From Cyanobacteria bacterium UBA2566 (GTDB lineage Bacteria > Cyanobacteriota > Cyanobacteriia > Cyanobacteriales > Desertifilaceae), in NCBI GenBank assembly GCA_002340255.1, contig DDLS01000034.1:1-64000 (forward strand): 64,000 nt of DNA, written 5' to 3'. Under the pieces are notes generated by a model. That model ran no database searches and was not told the DNA's origin. It saw only the letters and a list, made by a program, of their open reading frames with translations. Of the stretch, positions 1 through 8,503 are shown piece by piece. Numbering within the stretch: the stretch's first letter is position 1; every line of letters starts with the position of its first letter. The position numbers were made by a program, and so were the translations under genes.

Positions 1-685
1 CAGCATCAGCCCGTTGCCGTTCGGCTTCGGCTCGTTGCTCTGCTTGCTCCGCTTTCTCTGTACTCCAGGAGATAAGATTTCCTTGGTCATCCCACCAGCG
101 CAACCAGTACGTCTCTAGCGTTTCGCGACACCCTTGCCACACTCCTAGATATAAATCCATTTCCGGTATCCAAAATCGTCCCTCTGAATTGGGAGAGGCG
201 AGAGCATAGCGCTGCTGGTTGCCTAAATGACGGAGTTCTAATTCTCCGGTTTTGGGGTCAAAAATACCATAGTTGGGAACGCACAAGATTTGCTCGTAAT
301 AGAAATATTTGCCTGGGGGATAGGTGGATTTTGTGGAATATTCGCCCCCTTCGGTCTCCGATAAGAATTCTAGGACAATGACTGGTGGATCTCCTTGTAG
401 GTTTGGGGTATAGCTACGACTGACTTCTTGACGGTCTACTCGGATCTGGGGAATATAGGCCCAATCAGGGGCTTTAACCACCATTTTGCCATTGACGGTG
501 GCGCAGATGCCGTAGTTGGTGGGAGTGAGGGAATTTTCAGATAATTTTCCGGCTTGATTTAAGCTTTCGGTTAAGGCCGCAGCTAGGGCAGGTTGATAAA
601 TATTGTCCACAGGATCGTCGGGCAGTTGGAAGTCGTCTGGTAATTTTTCCCAAGTAATTTTGTAGGCGGAGGAAGTGGCTAACAT
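1..685 (-). CDS. Uma2 family endonuclease (DUF820), 3' end outside window
   Basis: About 228 codons can be read leftwards from the ATG at 685, opening MLATSSAYKITWEKLPDD; no stop is met before base 1, so the C-terminus is missing. Uma2 proteins are PD-(D/E)XK-fold putative nucleases that are highly multiplied in cyanobacteria. Visible family features are PDWAYIP with the acidic residue, the VLEFLSETEGGEY strand, and the PGKYFYYEQILCVPNYGIFD block. The last visible residues turn into an Ala/Glu/Gln-rich heptad stretch (AEQAEQRAEAERQRADA), the coiled-coil tail common in this family. Family assignment is firm; the biological role of Uma2 proteins is unsettled. Confidence 0.8.
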   Translation of the reverse strand, partial: MLATSSAYKITWEKLPDDFQLPDDPVDNIYQPALAAALTESLNQAGKLSENSLTPTNYGICATVNGKMVVKAPDWAYIPQIRVDRQEVSRSYTPNLQGDPPVIVLEFLSETEGGEYSTKSTYPPGKYFYYEQILCVPNYGIFDPKTGELELRHLGNQQRYALASPNSEGRFWIPEMDLYLGVWQGCRETLETYWLRWWDDQGNLISWSTEKAEQAEQRAEAERQRADA

Positions 686-842
686 AATTGCAGATACCGG
701 GAAGGGTCATTGATTATTTTATCAGGTGCGCCATGGGGCGATGTGGGTCAATTTTTCATTGTTCATTGAACCGGCGATCGCCCATTCCCTCTTGCCTTTT
801 ACCTCCCCCTTACCTAATTTCTGATTAAATTTGGACAACTGC

Positions 843-873
843 TTGACAAACGGCACAAACCTTGGTCTGATAA
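843..873 (+). promoter_or_regulatory. Possible sigma-70-type promoter of the 960-8450 operon
   Basis: TTGACA at 843-848 is a perfect -35 hexamer. TGATAA at 868-873 is a fair -10 but the spacer is 19 bp; the 17-bp alternative, TCTGAT at 866-871, is a weaker match. The site lies about 90 bp upstream of the first gene of the eight-gene cluster, in the 274-bp gap that separates it from the divergent Uma2 gene. Assigned from sequence pattern only. Confidence 0.25.
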
Positions 874-959
874 GGCCGGGCTAATAGGAAGCATAAATAG
901 CCCTCAATTCGAGAAATATCGAGAGATATATCAAAAGTTGTTATTTAAGGTACAAAATT

Positions 960-1652
960 GTGAGCCAAACGAGTCAAGTCACAACTACGAATGACCCAAG
1001 CAGTTTTGATGCGATCAAGGAAGCCCACAAGCTTTCTGGAGAAACAGAAGACCTCAAAGAGTATTATGACCAATGGTGTAGGAACTATGACCGTGATGTA
1101 CAAAACGAAGAATATTGTGGCCCAGAATACATTGCTGCCTATTTTGACTTATTGCCTAAAAAATTGGGCAAATTCCTAAATTTGCGCGATCCAGAAATTC
1201 AAATCCTAGATTCAGGTTGTGGTACAGGATTAGTGGGTATAGCCCTACATCGGAGAGGCTATAAAAATATCGATGGATTTGACATTTCCCCAGGTATGGT
1301 TGAAGCGGCTGCAAAAACTAATTCCTATCGAAAGCTGGAAGGGGGAACAGCCTGTGATTTAACCCAACGCATTAAATATTATGCGGATAATCAATATGAT
1401 GCTTCGATCAGTTGCGGGGTATTTACTCTTGGCCATGTGCCGCCCACTGCTGTAGAAGAGATGATCCGGTTTACTAAGCCCGGTGGTTTAGTCGTGGTGA
1501 GTACCCGTAAAAGCTACTACGATAGCACGAATTTTCAGGAAGTGTGCGATCGCCTGCAAGCTGAAAAGAAAGTGAAGCTCGTTAGCTCCATCATTGACGG
1601 TCCCTATATTGCCGAAGAAGGCGCTCATTACTGGGCGTTTGAGGTTCTGTAG
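960..1652 (+). CDS. Class I SAM-dependent methyltransferase
   Basis: This 230-residue protein starts at a GTG. Motif I of the Rossmann methyltransferase fold is clear (ILDSGCGTGLVGIAL, about residues 82-96), followed by the acidic loop after strand 2 (IDGFDISPGMVEAA). The N-terminal helix region with the LKEYYDQWCRNYDRDV signature resembles the Williams-Beuren / small-molecule methyltransferase group. It is the first gene of a co-directional run continuing to 8450, and 108 bp separate it from the next gene. In this context it probably methylates O, N or S of a small metabolite; the substrate cannot be read from sequence. Confidence 0.85.
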   Translation: MSQTSQVTTTNDPSSFDAIKEAHKLSGETEDLKEYYDQWCRNYDRDVQNEEYCGPEYIAAYFDLLPKKLGKFLNLRDPEIQILDSGCGTGLVGIALHRRGYKNIDGFDISPGMVEAAAKTNSYRKLEGGTACDLTQRIKYYADNQYDASISCGVFTLGHVPPTAVEEMIRFTKPGGLVVVSTRKSYYDSTNFQEVCDRLQAEKKVKLVSSIIDGPYIAEEGAHYWAFEVL

Positions 1653-1760
1653 AGATTCCCTCACCCTGCTCCTTTACTAGAAGTCAAGTTGCTCGAAGCA
1701 ACGGGTTAACCTAGCGTGGAGCAGGGCTTCATGCAAAAATAGAAAAGGAAATCAAGAACT

Positions 1761-2831
1761 ATGACAGAGTTAATGAACGCTGTTGTTCTGAACGGATATG
1801 GCGGGCCTGAACAATTAGTTTATACTCAAGTTCCTAAACCGACCCCCCAGAAAGGAGAAATATTAATCCAAGTAGGAGCTTGTTCCATCAACAATGCAGA
1901 TATCAATACCCGTACAGGTTGGTATGCAGCAGATGCAGGGTTTCAAGAGATTCTGCAAGATACCAAGACTAACGAGGGAGGAAAAGCAACCTGGAATCAG
2001 CTAGGAGTCGAATTTCCACGTATTCAGGGAGCTGATATCGTTGGAAAAGTGGTCGGAATAGGTGAAGGTGTCACCCCAGATATCCTTAATCAACGGGTGA
2101 TTGTATATCCTTGGATTCGTACTGCTCAATTCGCAGCATATCAGTATGTGGGTAGCGAACTTGATGGGGGATTTGCTGAATATGCTGTAGTTCCTGCGAC
2201 TAATGCGTACCCCATCCATTCAAACTTATCAGATACTCAGTTGGCAACCGTGCCCTGTGCTTATTCTACAGCAGAAAATATGTTAACCAAGGCGAGAGTA
2301 TCAGCGAGAGATACAGTCTTGATTACAGGAGCTTCCGGTGGTGTGGGTAGTGCAGCAATACAGTTATGCAAAATTAGAGGAGCAGTTGTTATTGCAATTG
2401 TGGGAGCGAACAAAGAGCATTTAGCTAAGGAGTTGGGGGCTGATTATGCTTATTGCCGAGATGAACAACTCGCTTCTAATGTTGGGAAGCATGAAATCAC
2501 AGTAGTTGCGGATGTAGTGGGCGGAAAATACTTTAGTCTGATCTTCAAAAGTCTTGTGGTAGGCGGAAGGTACGTGACTTCTGGGGCAATTGCAGGCCCG
2601 CTGGTTGAGTTAGATTTGCGAGATCTGATTTACAAAGATGTAGAGATGCATGGAGGTAACCGTTATGAACCCCAAGTGTTTCAGAACTTGCTCGGATATA
2701 TCGAGCGAGGTCTATTGAAACCTCCAGTCGCTAAGAGCTTCCCCTTAAGTCAAATGCAAGAAGCTCAGAAATTTTTTCAAAGCAAAAGCTTTTTTGGGAA
2801 AGTAGTGATTACGCCTGAAAATAATCCTTAA
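1761..2831 (+). CDS. Zinc-free medium-chain dehydrogenase/reductase (quinone oxidoreductase-like)
   Basis: The protein has 356 residues with an ATG preceded by AAAAGGAAAT. The GroES-like N-terminal domain (NAVVLNGYGGPEQLVY, ILIQVGACSINNADINTRTG) and the nucleotide-binding motif (VLITGASGGVGSAAIQLCKIRG, beginning near residue 186) place it in the MDR superfamily. The cysteine ligands for catalytic and structural zinc of classic alcohol dehydrogenases are absent, as in quinone oxidoreductases and enoyl reductases, so an NADPH-dependent C=C or carbonyl reduction is expected. An inserted stretch (GWYAADAGFQEILQDTKTNEGG) between the first strands is longer than in common quinone oxidoreductases. 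It is the second gene of the cluster, 22 bp before the next. Confidence 0.85.
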   Translation: MTELMNAVVLNGYGGPEQLVYTQVPKPTPQKGEILIQVGACSINNADINTRTGWYAADAGFQEILQDTKTNEGGKATWNQLGVEFPRIQGADIVGKVVGIGEGVTPDILNQRVIVYPWIRTAQFAAYQYVGSELDGGFAEYAVVPATNAYPIHSNLSDTQLATVPCAYSTAENMLTKARVSARDTVLITGASGGVGSAAIQLCKIRGAVVIAIVGANKEHLAKELGADYAYCRDEQLASNVGKHEITVVADVVGGKYFSLIFKSLVVGGRYVTSGAIAGPLVELDLRDLIYKDVEMHGGNRYEPQVFQNLLGYIERGLLKPPVAKSFPLSQMQEAQKFFQSKSFFGKVVITPENNP

Positions 2832-2853
2832 GCAATAGAAAAGAACCAGAAGA

Positions 2854-4164
2854 ATGAGTAAGCAAAAAATTGCCTATATTGGCACAGGCGCGATGGGCAA
2901 ACAGATGATCTATCAACTGCTCAAAGAAGGCTATCACGTTCAGGTTTATGATAAATACAAAGAAGCGGCTGAACCCGTGATAGCCAAAGGAGCAATTTGG
3001 AAAAATAGTCCGAAAGAAGCGGCTCAGGGGACAGATTTAGTCATTACCAATTTACCCCTCCCCCATCATGTTTTAGAGAACATGTTAGGGCAAAATGGAG
3101 CCGTAGAAGGGATGAGACCGGGGACAACGTGGATGGACTTCTCTACAACGGACTACCACAATACCCAACATATTGCCCAAGAAGCGGCGAAAAAAGGACT
3201 GTTCAGCTTGGAGTCGCCGGTTAGTAATTTATCGCATATGGGGGTTGACTTTTGTAACGTCAGCTTCTATGTGAGCGGCGATCGCCAAGGCTACGACATG
3301 AGTAAAGCATCCCTCGACTCCATGGGGCAAATTTCCTTCTTTGTCAGCAATACCATCGGCGAAGCGCAAACCGTCAAACTATTAACGAACCTGCTCTTTT
3401 ACACCGGCATGGTTACCGTGGGTGAAGTGCTGATGATTGGTCAGATCTATGGCATTCCCCTGCTGTGGATGTGGGATTTAATCCGATCTTCCCAAGGCAG
3501 TAGCTTCGTAGCAGAGCAAGTTACCCCCTTTATTTTTGACGGTAGTTACGACTATTCCTGCTCCTTAGAAATCACCGTTAAAGATACGGACTTAACAGTA
3601 AACTTAGCTGATGAGCTGAATGTACCCCTCCCCATCGGTCGCATCGTAGAAGAGAGATATCGAGAAGCCGGGCAAAAATATGATGCCCATGATAATCATG
3701 TCAAAGTTACTAAACTGATTGAAGAAGACAATGGCGTTAACCTGAGAGTGCCACGATTTACGGCATCCTCTCCCTACGGTTTGAATCGCACCTATGTCCA
3801 TTCTGAGGAAAAAATCAGCGATATATTTGGTCGCATCAAACCCCGTCCCTACGAACTCCAGTATCCCGCACCCGAACCCTTAGACGATCCAATTTTAATG
3901 GATATGGCGCGATCGCTAACGGATTTTATGGCCTATATCAACTACTTAATCCTGGGCGAAGCCAACCACTTGGGCAAAAATATGGGATTAAGCGACGAAT
4001 TAATCGTAGATGTCATTCGCTGGAGTTGTGGCACCAGTTGGGTGTTTGATAACATCACCTCCTATCAACCCAATCCAGAAATTGTCAACACAATTAAATC
4101 CTTTGATTTTGGTCGTCGAGTCAAACTTCCAGTGTTAACCAAAATCTTGAATCATTTGAGTTAA
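2854..4164 (+). CDS. Double-length beta-hydroxyacid dehydrogenase (3-hydroxyisobutyrate dehydrogenase-like)
   Basis: The N-terminal NAD(P)-binding motif is AYIGTGAMGKQM, and the family catalytic lysine sits in GEAQTVKLLTN (Lys175). Normal members are about 290-300 residues; this one is 436. The extra C-terminal part (about 300-436) contains a second helical segment (ILGEANHLGKNMGLSDELI) that resembles the first dimerisation helix region (TVGEVLMIGQIYGIPLLWM), so the C-terminal domain looks duplicated. The usual substrate loop DxPVSGG is replaced by SPVSNLSHMG, suggesting an altered substrate. It probably oxidises or reduces a hydroxyacid-type intermediate of the cluster pathway. Family confident; reaction unknown. 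Confidence 0.8.
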   Translation: MSKQKIAYIGTGAMGKQMIYQLLKEGYHVQVYDKYKEAAEPVIAKGAIWKNSPKEAAQGTDLVITNLPLPHHVLENMLGQNGAVEGMRPGTTWMDFSTTDYHNTQHIAQEAAKKGLFSLESPVSNLSHMGVDFCNVSFYVSGDRQGYDMSKASLDSMGQISFFVSNTIGEAQTVKLLTNLLFYTGMVTVGEVLMIGQIYGIPLLWMWDLIRSSQGSSFVAEQVTPFIFDGSYDYSCSLEITVKDTDLTVNLADELNVPLPIGRIVEERYREAGQKYDAHDNHVKVTKLIEEDNGVNLRVPRFTASSPYGLNRTYVHSEEKISDIFGRIKPRPYELQYPAPEPLDDPILMDMARSLTDFMAYINYLILGEANHLGKNMGLSDELIVDVIRWSCGTSWVFDNITSYQPNPEIVNTIKSFDFGRRVKLPVLTKILNHLS

Positions 4165-4200
4165 TCCCTACTTTCCGATTCAACTAAACCCCAAAACCCC

Positions 4201-5304
4201 ATGAAAATCACTCGAATTACCGTCTATCAAGTCACCTTACCCCTAGAGCATCCGTATCGACTTTCTGGAGGACGCTTATACTTCGACAAACTCGATTCCA
4301 CCATCATAGCCATGGACACCGATGTAGGTATCCGGGGTTGGGGGGAAGGCTGCCCTTGGGGTTCCACCTATTTACCTGCATTTCCGAGGGGAGTTCGGGC
4401 GGGAATTGAGGAACTCGCCCCCCAATTGATTGGACTCGATCCCCGTCGTATTGATGTGGTTTATCGGACGATGGATATGGCTCTACCCGGTCATCCTTAC
4501 ATCAAATCAGCTTTAGATATGGCCTGTTGGGATATCCTGGGTAAATTCACAGAATCTCCTCTGTGCGAACTGTTTGGTGGTCGCATTGACCAAGAAATTA
4601 CGATTCAAAATTCTGTGCCCACCGATACCCCAGAGGGCATGATTGAATCAATTAAACGGGGTCAAGCCAGGGGGGAAAAGGTGCATACCTGTAAAATTGG
4701 CGCGGATGTGGCCTTAGACATTGAGCGGATTAAAGCCATTGGTGCGTATTTACCCCCAGATGAAACGGCAACCTTTGACGTGAATCGAGCTTGGTTGGTG
4801 GATGAGGGGATGCGGGTGATGAATGCGGTGAAAGAGCCGATTCTTTATTTTGAACAACCCTGTGAAACTTATGAAGAGTGCTTGCAACTGCGGAGGCTGA
4901 CGAATCATGCGATTATCTTAGATGAATGCATTCAAGCCTATGGTCATATTGTTCGCGCTCAAGCAGATAATGCTTGTGAGGCGATCGGGTTGAAGATTGG
5001 TCGTGTGGGTGGATTAACCAAGGCCAAGCGCATCCGGGATTTCTGTGTAGAAACGGGCATTCGCATGAATATTGAAGTCACTGGGGGCAGTGTCATTGGA
5101 GATGCTGGATCGGTGCATTTAGCCCAGTCTACGCCACCCACCCACTTACGAGCGACGTGGTTATGCCATGAGATGTTAACAGTGGATACTGCAACCGGTG
5201 GCCCGCGCAATCGAGGGGGTAAAACGGTTGCCCCAGATGCTCCAGGATTAGGTGTAGAGCCGATCGTGGATGTTTTGGGTGAGGCGATCGCTATTTATCA
5301 ATAA
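4201..5304 (+). CDS. Enolase-superfamily enzyme (mandelate racemase/muconate-lactonizing type, two-lysine active site)
   Basis: This is a full-length 367-residue protein with an N-terminal capping domain and a C-terminal barrel. Metal ligands are visible as Asp193 (FDVN), Glu218 (YFEQP) and Asp241 (ILDE). General bases are Lys165 (TCKIG) and Lys265 (GLKIGRVGG); in the family's KxK motif the first lysine is Thr163 here. Two opposed lysines are typical of racemases, epimerases and dehydratases acting on alpha-protons, for example cis-3-hydroxyproline dehydratases and hydroxyproline-betaine epimerases, which it resembles in general layout. The substrate is not assignable. It lies 36 bp after the dehydrogenase and 18 bp before the transporter gene. 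Confidence 0.85.
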   Translation: MKITRITVYQVTLPLEHPYRLSGGRLYFDKLDSTIIAMDTDVGIRGWGEGCPWGSTYLPAFPRGVRAGIEELAPQLIGLDPRRIDVVYRTMDMALPGHPYIKSALDMACWDILGKFTESPLCELFGGRIDQEITIQNSVPTDTPEGMIESIKRGQARGEKVHTCKIGADVALDIERIKAIGAYLPPDETATFDVNRAWLVDEGMRVMNAVKEPILYFEQPCETYEECLQLRRLTNHAIILDECIQAYGHIVRAQADNACEAIGLKIGRVGGLTKAKRIRDFCVETGIRMNIEVTGGSVIGDAGSVHLAQSTPPTHLRATWLCHEMLTVDTATGGPRNRGGKTVAPDAPGLGVEPIVDVLGEAIAIYQ

Positions 5305-5322
5305 AGAGTAAATGAGATACGG

Positions 5323-5733
5323 ATGAAAGAATGGTTATGGCCGACACTGGGGGCAATTCTCTGTTGGGGGGGTTGGGCGTTTTTGCCCAAATTATCCAAC
5401 CAATATATTGGTGCCAAAAGTGCGATCGCCTATCAGGGATTAGGGGGAGCGATATTGGCAACTCTAATCTTTGCTAATCTGGGCGATCGCCTAGAAACCC
5501 ATCCCCAAGGTGCAATTCTAGCCATTATCGCCGGAATGCTCAACTTTTTGGGAGTGCTGTTCTACATCCAAGCCGTATCTAAAGGCTCCGTGTCTGTTGT
5601 CGCTCCCCTCTCTGCTCTATATCCTCTGGTGGTCATTATCCTAGCCGTTGTGGTCTTACAAGAAACCATGACCCTCAAACAGGCGATCGCGATGGGTTTT
5701 GCCCTGATCGCGATCGCCTTATTCGCGACTTGA
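5323..5733 (+). CDS. Half-size EamA/DMT-family transporter
   Basis: The 136-residue protein is almost entirely hydrophobic with four to five membrane segments (from WPTLGAILCWGGWAFLP to QAIAMGFALIAIALFAT). This corresponds to a single EamA repeat; two-repeat DMT exporters have about 300 residues. Single-repeat members work as dimers. The segment ending with PLSALYPLVVIILAVVVLQE is the family hallmark. Its position between the enolase-superfamily and sulfotransferase-like genes, with gaps of 18 and 13 bp, suggests it moves the cluster's substrate or product across the plasma membrane. Direction of transport is not determinable. Confidence 0.85.
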   Translation: MKEWLWPTLGAILCWGGWAFLPKLSNQYIGAKSAIAYQGLGGAILATLIFANLGDRLETHPQGAILAIIAGMLNFLGVLFYIQAVSKGSVSVVAPLSALYPLVVIILAVVVLQETMTLKQAIAMGFALIAIALFAT

Positions 5734-5746
5734 ACGGAGAGTTCTC

Positions 5747-6481
5747 ATGAAAAAAATACTCGCTTTATGGGCGGTTCCGCGCTCCACTTCAACAGCTTTT
5801 GAACGAATGATGCAACAGAGGGGGGACTTTCTGGTGTTGGATGAACCTTTTGGTTTGTATTTCCACTATAGCGAGGAAAGAAAGAGCGATCGCTATCCAG
5901 AAGTAGCAATGAATTCAGCTTATAACTTCCAACCGTTACTTCAGGACTTAACCGATAAAGCTCAACACCAACCCGTTTTTATCAAAGACATGGCTCGCTT
6001 TATCTGCGATCGAGCCGATGAAGACTTTATCTCTCACTTTGACCACACCTTTATTATTCGCCATCCCGCCAAAGCTCTCCCTTCTCTCTTTACCATTTGG
6101 CCAGATTTCCAGCTCCATGAAGCTGGGTATGCAGAACTGTACCAATTATTTGAACAAGTGAAAACCGTTCGAGGAAAAACCCCTCCGGTTATTGACTCCG
6201 ATGACTTAATCCAAAAACCAGAGGCTACCGTGAAAGGTTACTGCCAAGCTGTGGGGATTCCATTTATACCGCAATCCTTAACCTGGGAGAAGGAAGTACC
6301 ACCCGAAATCCATCAATGGGAAGGAAGTTGGCATAGTGAGGTACAATCAAGTCGAGGGTTTGAAAAATACCCAAAAAAAGACCCTGTGAGCATTGAAGAC
6401 AATGAACACTTACAAAAAGCCTATGAGTTTTGCTTGCCTTACTATCAGAAACTGTACGAATATCGACTCATAATTGAATAA
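5747..6481 (+). CDS. Sulfotransferase-like P-loop protein
   Basis: The protein has 244 residues. The N-terminal LALWAVPRSTSTAFERMM matches the 5'-phosphosulfate-binding loop of the PRSTST group of sulfotransferase-like proteins. FIIRHPAKALPSL (about residues 102-114) corresponds to the 3'-phosphate-binding segment with conserved Arg and Ser. By family, such proteins transfer sulfate from PAPS to a hydroxyl or amine, although several members in this branch have no proven activity. It starts 13 bp after the transporter gene with GGAGAG as ribosome binding site. In context, sulfation of a hydroxylated intermediate made by the downstream oxygenases is plausible but is inference. Confidence 0.7.
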   Translation: MKKILALWAVPRSTSTAFERMMQQRGDFLVLDEPFGLYFHYSEERKSDRYPEVAMNSAYNFQPLLQDLTDKAQHQPVFIKDMARFICDRADEDFISHFDHTFIIRHPAKALPSLFTIWPDFQLHEAGYAELYQLFEQVKTVRGKTPPVIDSDDLIQKPEATVKGYCQAVGIPFIPQSLTWEKEVPPEIHQWEGSWHSEVQSSRGFEKYPKKDPVSIEDNEHLQKAYEFCLPYYQKLYEYRLIIE

Positions 6482-6530
6482 AAGATAGTGTTTTTAATTG
6501 TCCCTGGGTATAAAGAAAGGAGGATGATCA

Positions 6531-7472
6531 ATGGATTCCTTACCCATAATCTCATTAGAAAAGCTCAAAGATCTCAGTTCTCCATCCGGCAATGCAGAAC
6601 ATAAACAACTCTATGAGACTTGTTTAGAGCATGGATTCTTTTATCTCAAAGATCATGGTATTCCCTCCGAATTAGTCCAGAAAACCATAGAAGCTTCTCG
6701 TCACTTTTTTCAATTACCCAAAGAAATCAAACAAGCCTACAGTCAAGACAAACAAACCGTTTATCCTCAGACCTCTAGAGGCTATAGCCCCCTATATGGT
6801 GAAACCCTGAATGGACAGACTGGTGCCGATCCGAAGGAACTCTTTGATTTAGGCTTAGAACGTCCTCCTTCTGACAAACCATTTACTGGATCTACCCTAA
6901 TCCCCGATAATAAAGTTGCCCCTGGTTTTGCCTCATACCATTATCAACTTCAAGAGGAAATTATCAATAAAGTAGTTCCTCCTCTATTACAAGGGTTAGC
7001 TGTTGCATTGAACAAAGAACCCCATTGGTTTGACCCTTATTTTGATGACCCTATTTTAATTCATCGAGTGATTCATTATCCTCCCCACTTGGGAAGTGCA
7101 GGTAAGCATACCGATACAGGGATTTTTACGATATTGATTCAAGAGTATTTCTCAGATCCTTCTCTCAGGATTTATGCTCAAACAGGTTGGATTTATGCTG
7201 ACTGTTTAGAAAATACTTTTGTTATCAACTTGGGCGATATGTTGCAGTATTGGACGAATGGTTTGTTGGTTAGTACTGCCCATGAAGTGATTCATACACT
7301 TCCTCACAGTCGGATTTCTATCCCCATTTTTGTCTTTCCTAATCACAATACACTGATTCAACCCATGGGAACAGATAAAACTATTAACTCTACTGATGTG
7401 ATGTTAGATAATTTTCAATCAATTTGGGTTGACAAATCTGGTTCAGGGCGCGCCCAGGAATTAAAACAATAG
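6531..7472 (+). CDS. 2-oxoglutarate/Fe(II)-dependent oxygenase, isopenicillin N synthase family (copy 1)
   Basis: The 313-residue protein has a strong ribosome binding site (AAGGAGGATG) before the ATG. The N-terminal DIOX_N region (LPIISLEKLKDL, GFFYLKDHGI) is followed by the jelly-roll core. The iron ligands are His193 and Asp195 (GKHTDTGIF) and His251 (TAHEV); Arg261 and Ser263 (SRISI) bind 2-oxoglutarate. All residues needed for activity are present. Expected chemistry is hydroxylation, desaturation or ring closure of a small substrate. The next gene is a tandem paralogue, 39 bp away. Confidence 0.9.
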   Translation: MDSLPIISLEKLKDLSSPSGNAEHKQLYETCLEHGFFYLKDHGIPSELVQKTIEASRHFFQLPKEIKQAYSQDKQTVYPQTSRGYSPLYGETLNGQTGADPKELFDLGLERPPSDKPFTGSTLIPDNKVAPGFASYHYQLQEEIINKVVPPLLQGLAVALNKEPHWFDPYFDDPILIHRVIHYPPHLGSAGKHTDTGIFTILIQEYFSDPSLRIYAQTGWIYADCLENTFVINLGDMLQYWTNGLLVSTAHEVIHTLPHSRISIPIFVFPNHNTLIQPMGTDKTINSTDVMLDNFQSIWVDKSGSGRAQELKQ

Positions 7473-7511
7473 AGAGAATCTTTTTCTATCAATCAATAAA
7501 GAGGATGATCA

Positions 7512-8450
7512 ATGGATACCTTACCGATAATCTCATTAGAACAACTCAAAGACCTCAGTTCTCCATCCGGAAATGAAGAACACAAACGACTGTATGAAAC
7601 CTGCTTAGAGCATGGATTTTTTTATCTCAAAGATCATGGTATCTCCCCCGAATTAGTCCAGAAAACCATAGAGGCTTCTCGTCACTTTTTCCAATTACCT
7701 GAAGAAATCAAACAAGCCTACAGTCAAGACAAACAAACTATTTATCCTCAAACCTGTAGAGGTTACAGTCCTCTGTATGGTGAAACCTTACATGAAGATG
7801 TTGGCCCCGATCCCAAAGCAATCTTTGATTTGGGTATAGAACGTCCTTCTTCCGATCAACCTTTTACCGGGAGAACTCTGATCCCTGATGATATCGTTTC
7901 TCCCGGCTTTGCCTCTTATCATTATCAGCTTCAAGGGGAAATTATGAGCAAAATTGTTCCTCATCTGTTGCACGGATTAGCAGTTGCTTTAGGGAAAGAA
8001 GCGAATTACTTTGATTCCTATTTTGATGAACCGATTTTAATCCACCGCACCATTTATTATCCTCCTGAAGGTGGTATTGCTGGCAAACATACTGATAATG
8101 GTATTTTCACGATCTTAATCCAGGAATATTTCCCTAATCCTTCCTTGCGCGTCTACACAAAAGAGGCTTGGATTGATGCCATCTGTTTAGATGATGCTTT
8201 TGTCGTTAATCTAGGTGATATGTTGCAACTGTGGACTAATGGGTTATTTGTTAGTACGCCCCATGAAGTAATGCATAAACTCGAGCAAAGTCGAATTTCG
8301 ATTCCCTTTTTTGTTTATCCCAATGTAAATGCCGTTTTTCAACCCATGGGAAGTGATGAAACGATTAATCCAACTGAGGTAATGTTGAATAACTTTAATG
8401 CCATTTGGGTCGAAAAAACTGGAGGGGGTCGCGCTAAGGAGTTAAAATAA
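7512..8450 (+). CDS. 2-oxoglutarate/Fe(II)-dependent oxygenase, isopenicillin N synthase family (copy 2)
   Basis: The 312-residue protein is a tandem duplicate of the preceding gene. The first half is nearly identical at protein and DNA level, including the leader AGGATGATCA before the ATG, while the second half has diverged. Active-site residues align position by position: His193, Asp195, His251, Arg261, Ser263. Differences cluster around the active-site mouth (HTDNGIF versus HTDTGIF, LQLWTNGLF versus LQYWTNGLL), so the two copies may act on successive or different substrates. It is the last gene of the 960-8450 run. Confidence 0.9.
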   Translation: MDTLPIISLEQLKDLSSPSGNEEHKRLYETCLEHGFFYLKDHGISPELVQKTIEASRHFFQLPEEIKQAYSQDKQTIYPQTCRGYSPLYGETLHEDVGPDPKAIFDLGIERPSSDQPFTGRTLIPDDIVSPGFASYHYQLQGEIMSKIVPHLLHGLAVALGKEANYFDSYFDEPILIHRTIYYPPEGGIAGKHTDNGIFTILIQEYFPNPSLRVYTKEAWIDAICLDDAFVVNLGDMLQLWTNGLFVSTPHEVMHKLEQSRISIPFFVYPNVNAVFQPMGSDETINPTEVMLNNFNAIWVEKTGGGRAKELK

Positions 8451-8503
8451 GTTTATCCTATAGAGTATGTTAGTGACGACCCTACAATAGAATCATCTGC
8501 TGT

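Noticed and set aside
960..8450. Beta-lactam-type pathway suggested by isopenicillin N synthase-family oxygenases
   Set aside because: No NRPS (ACV synthetase-like) gene is present, and the family covers many other reactions.
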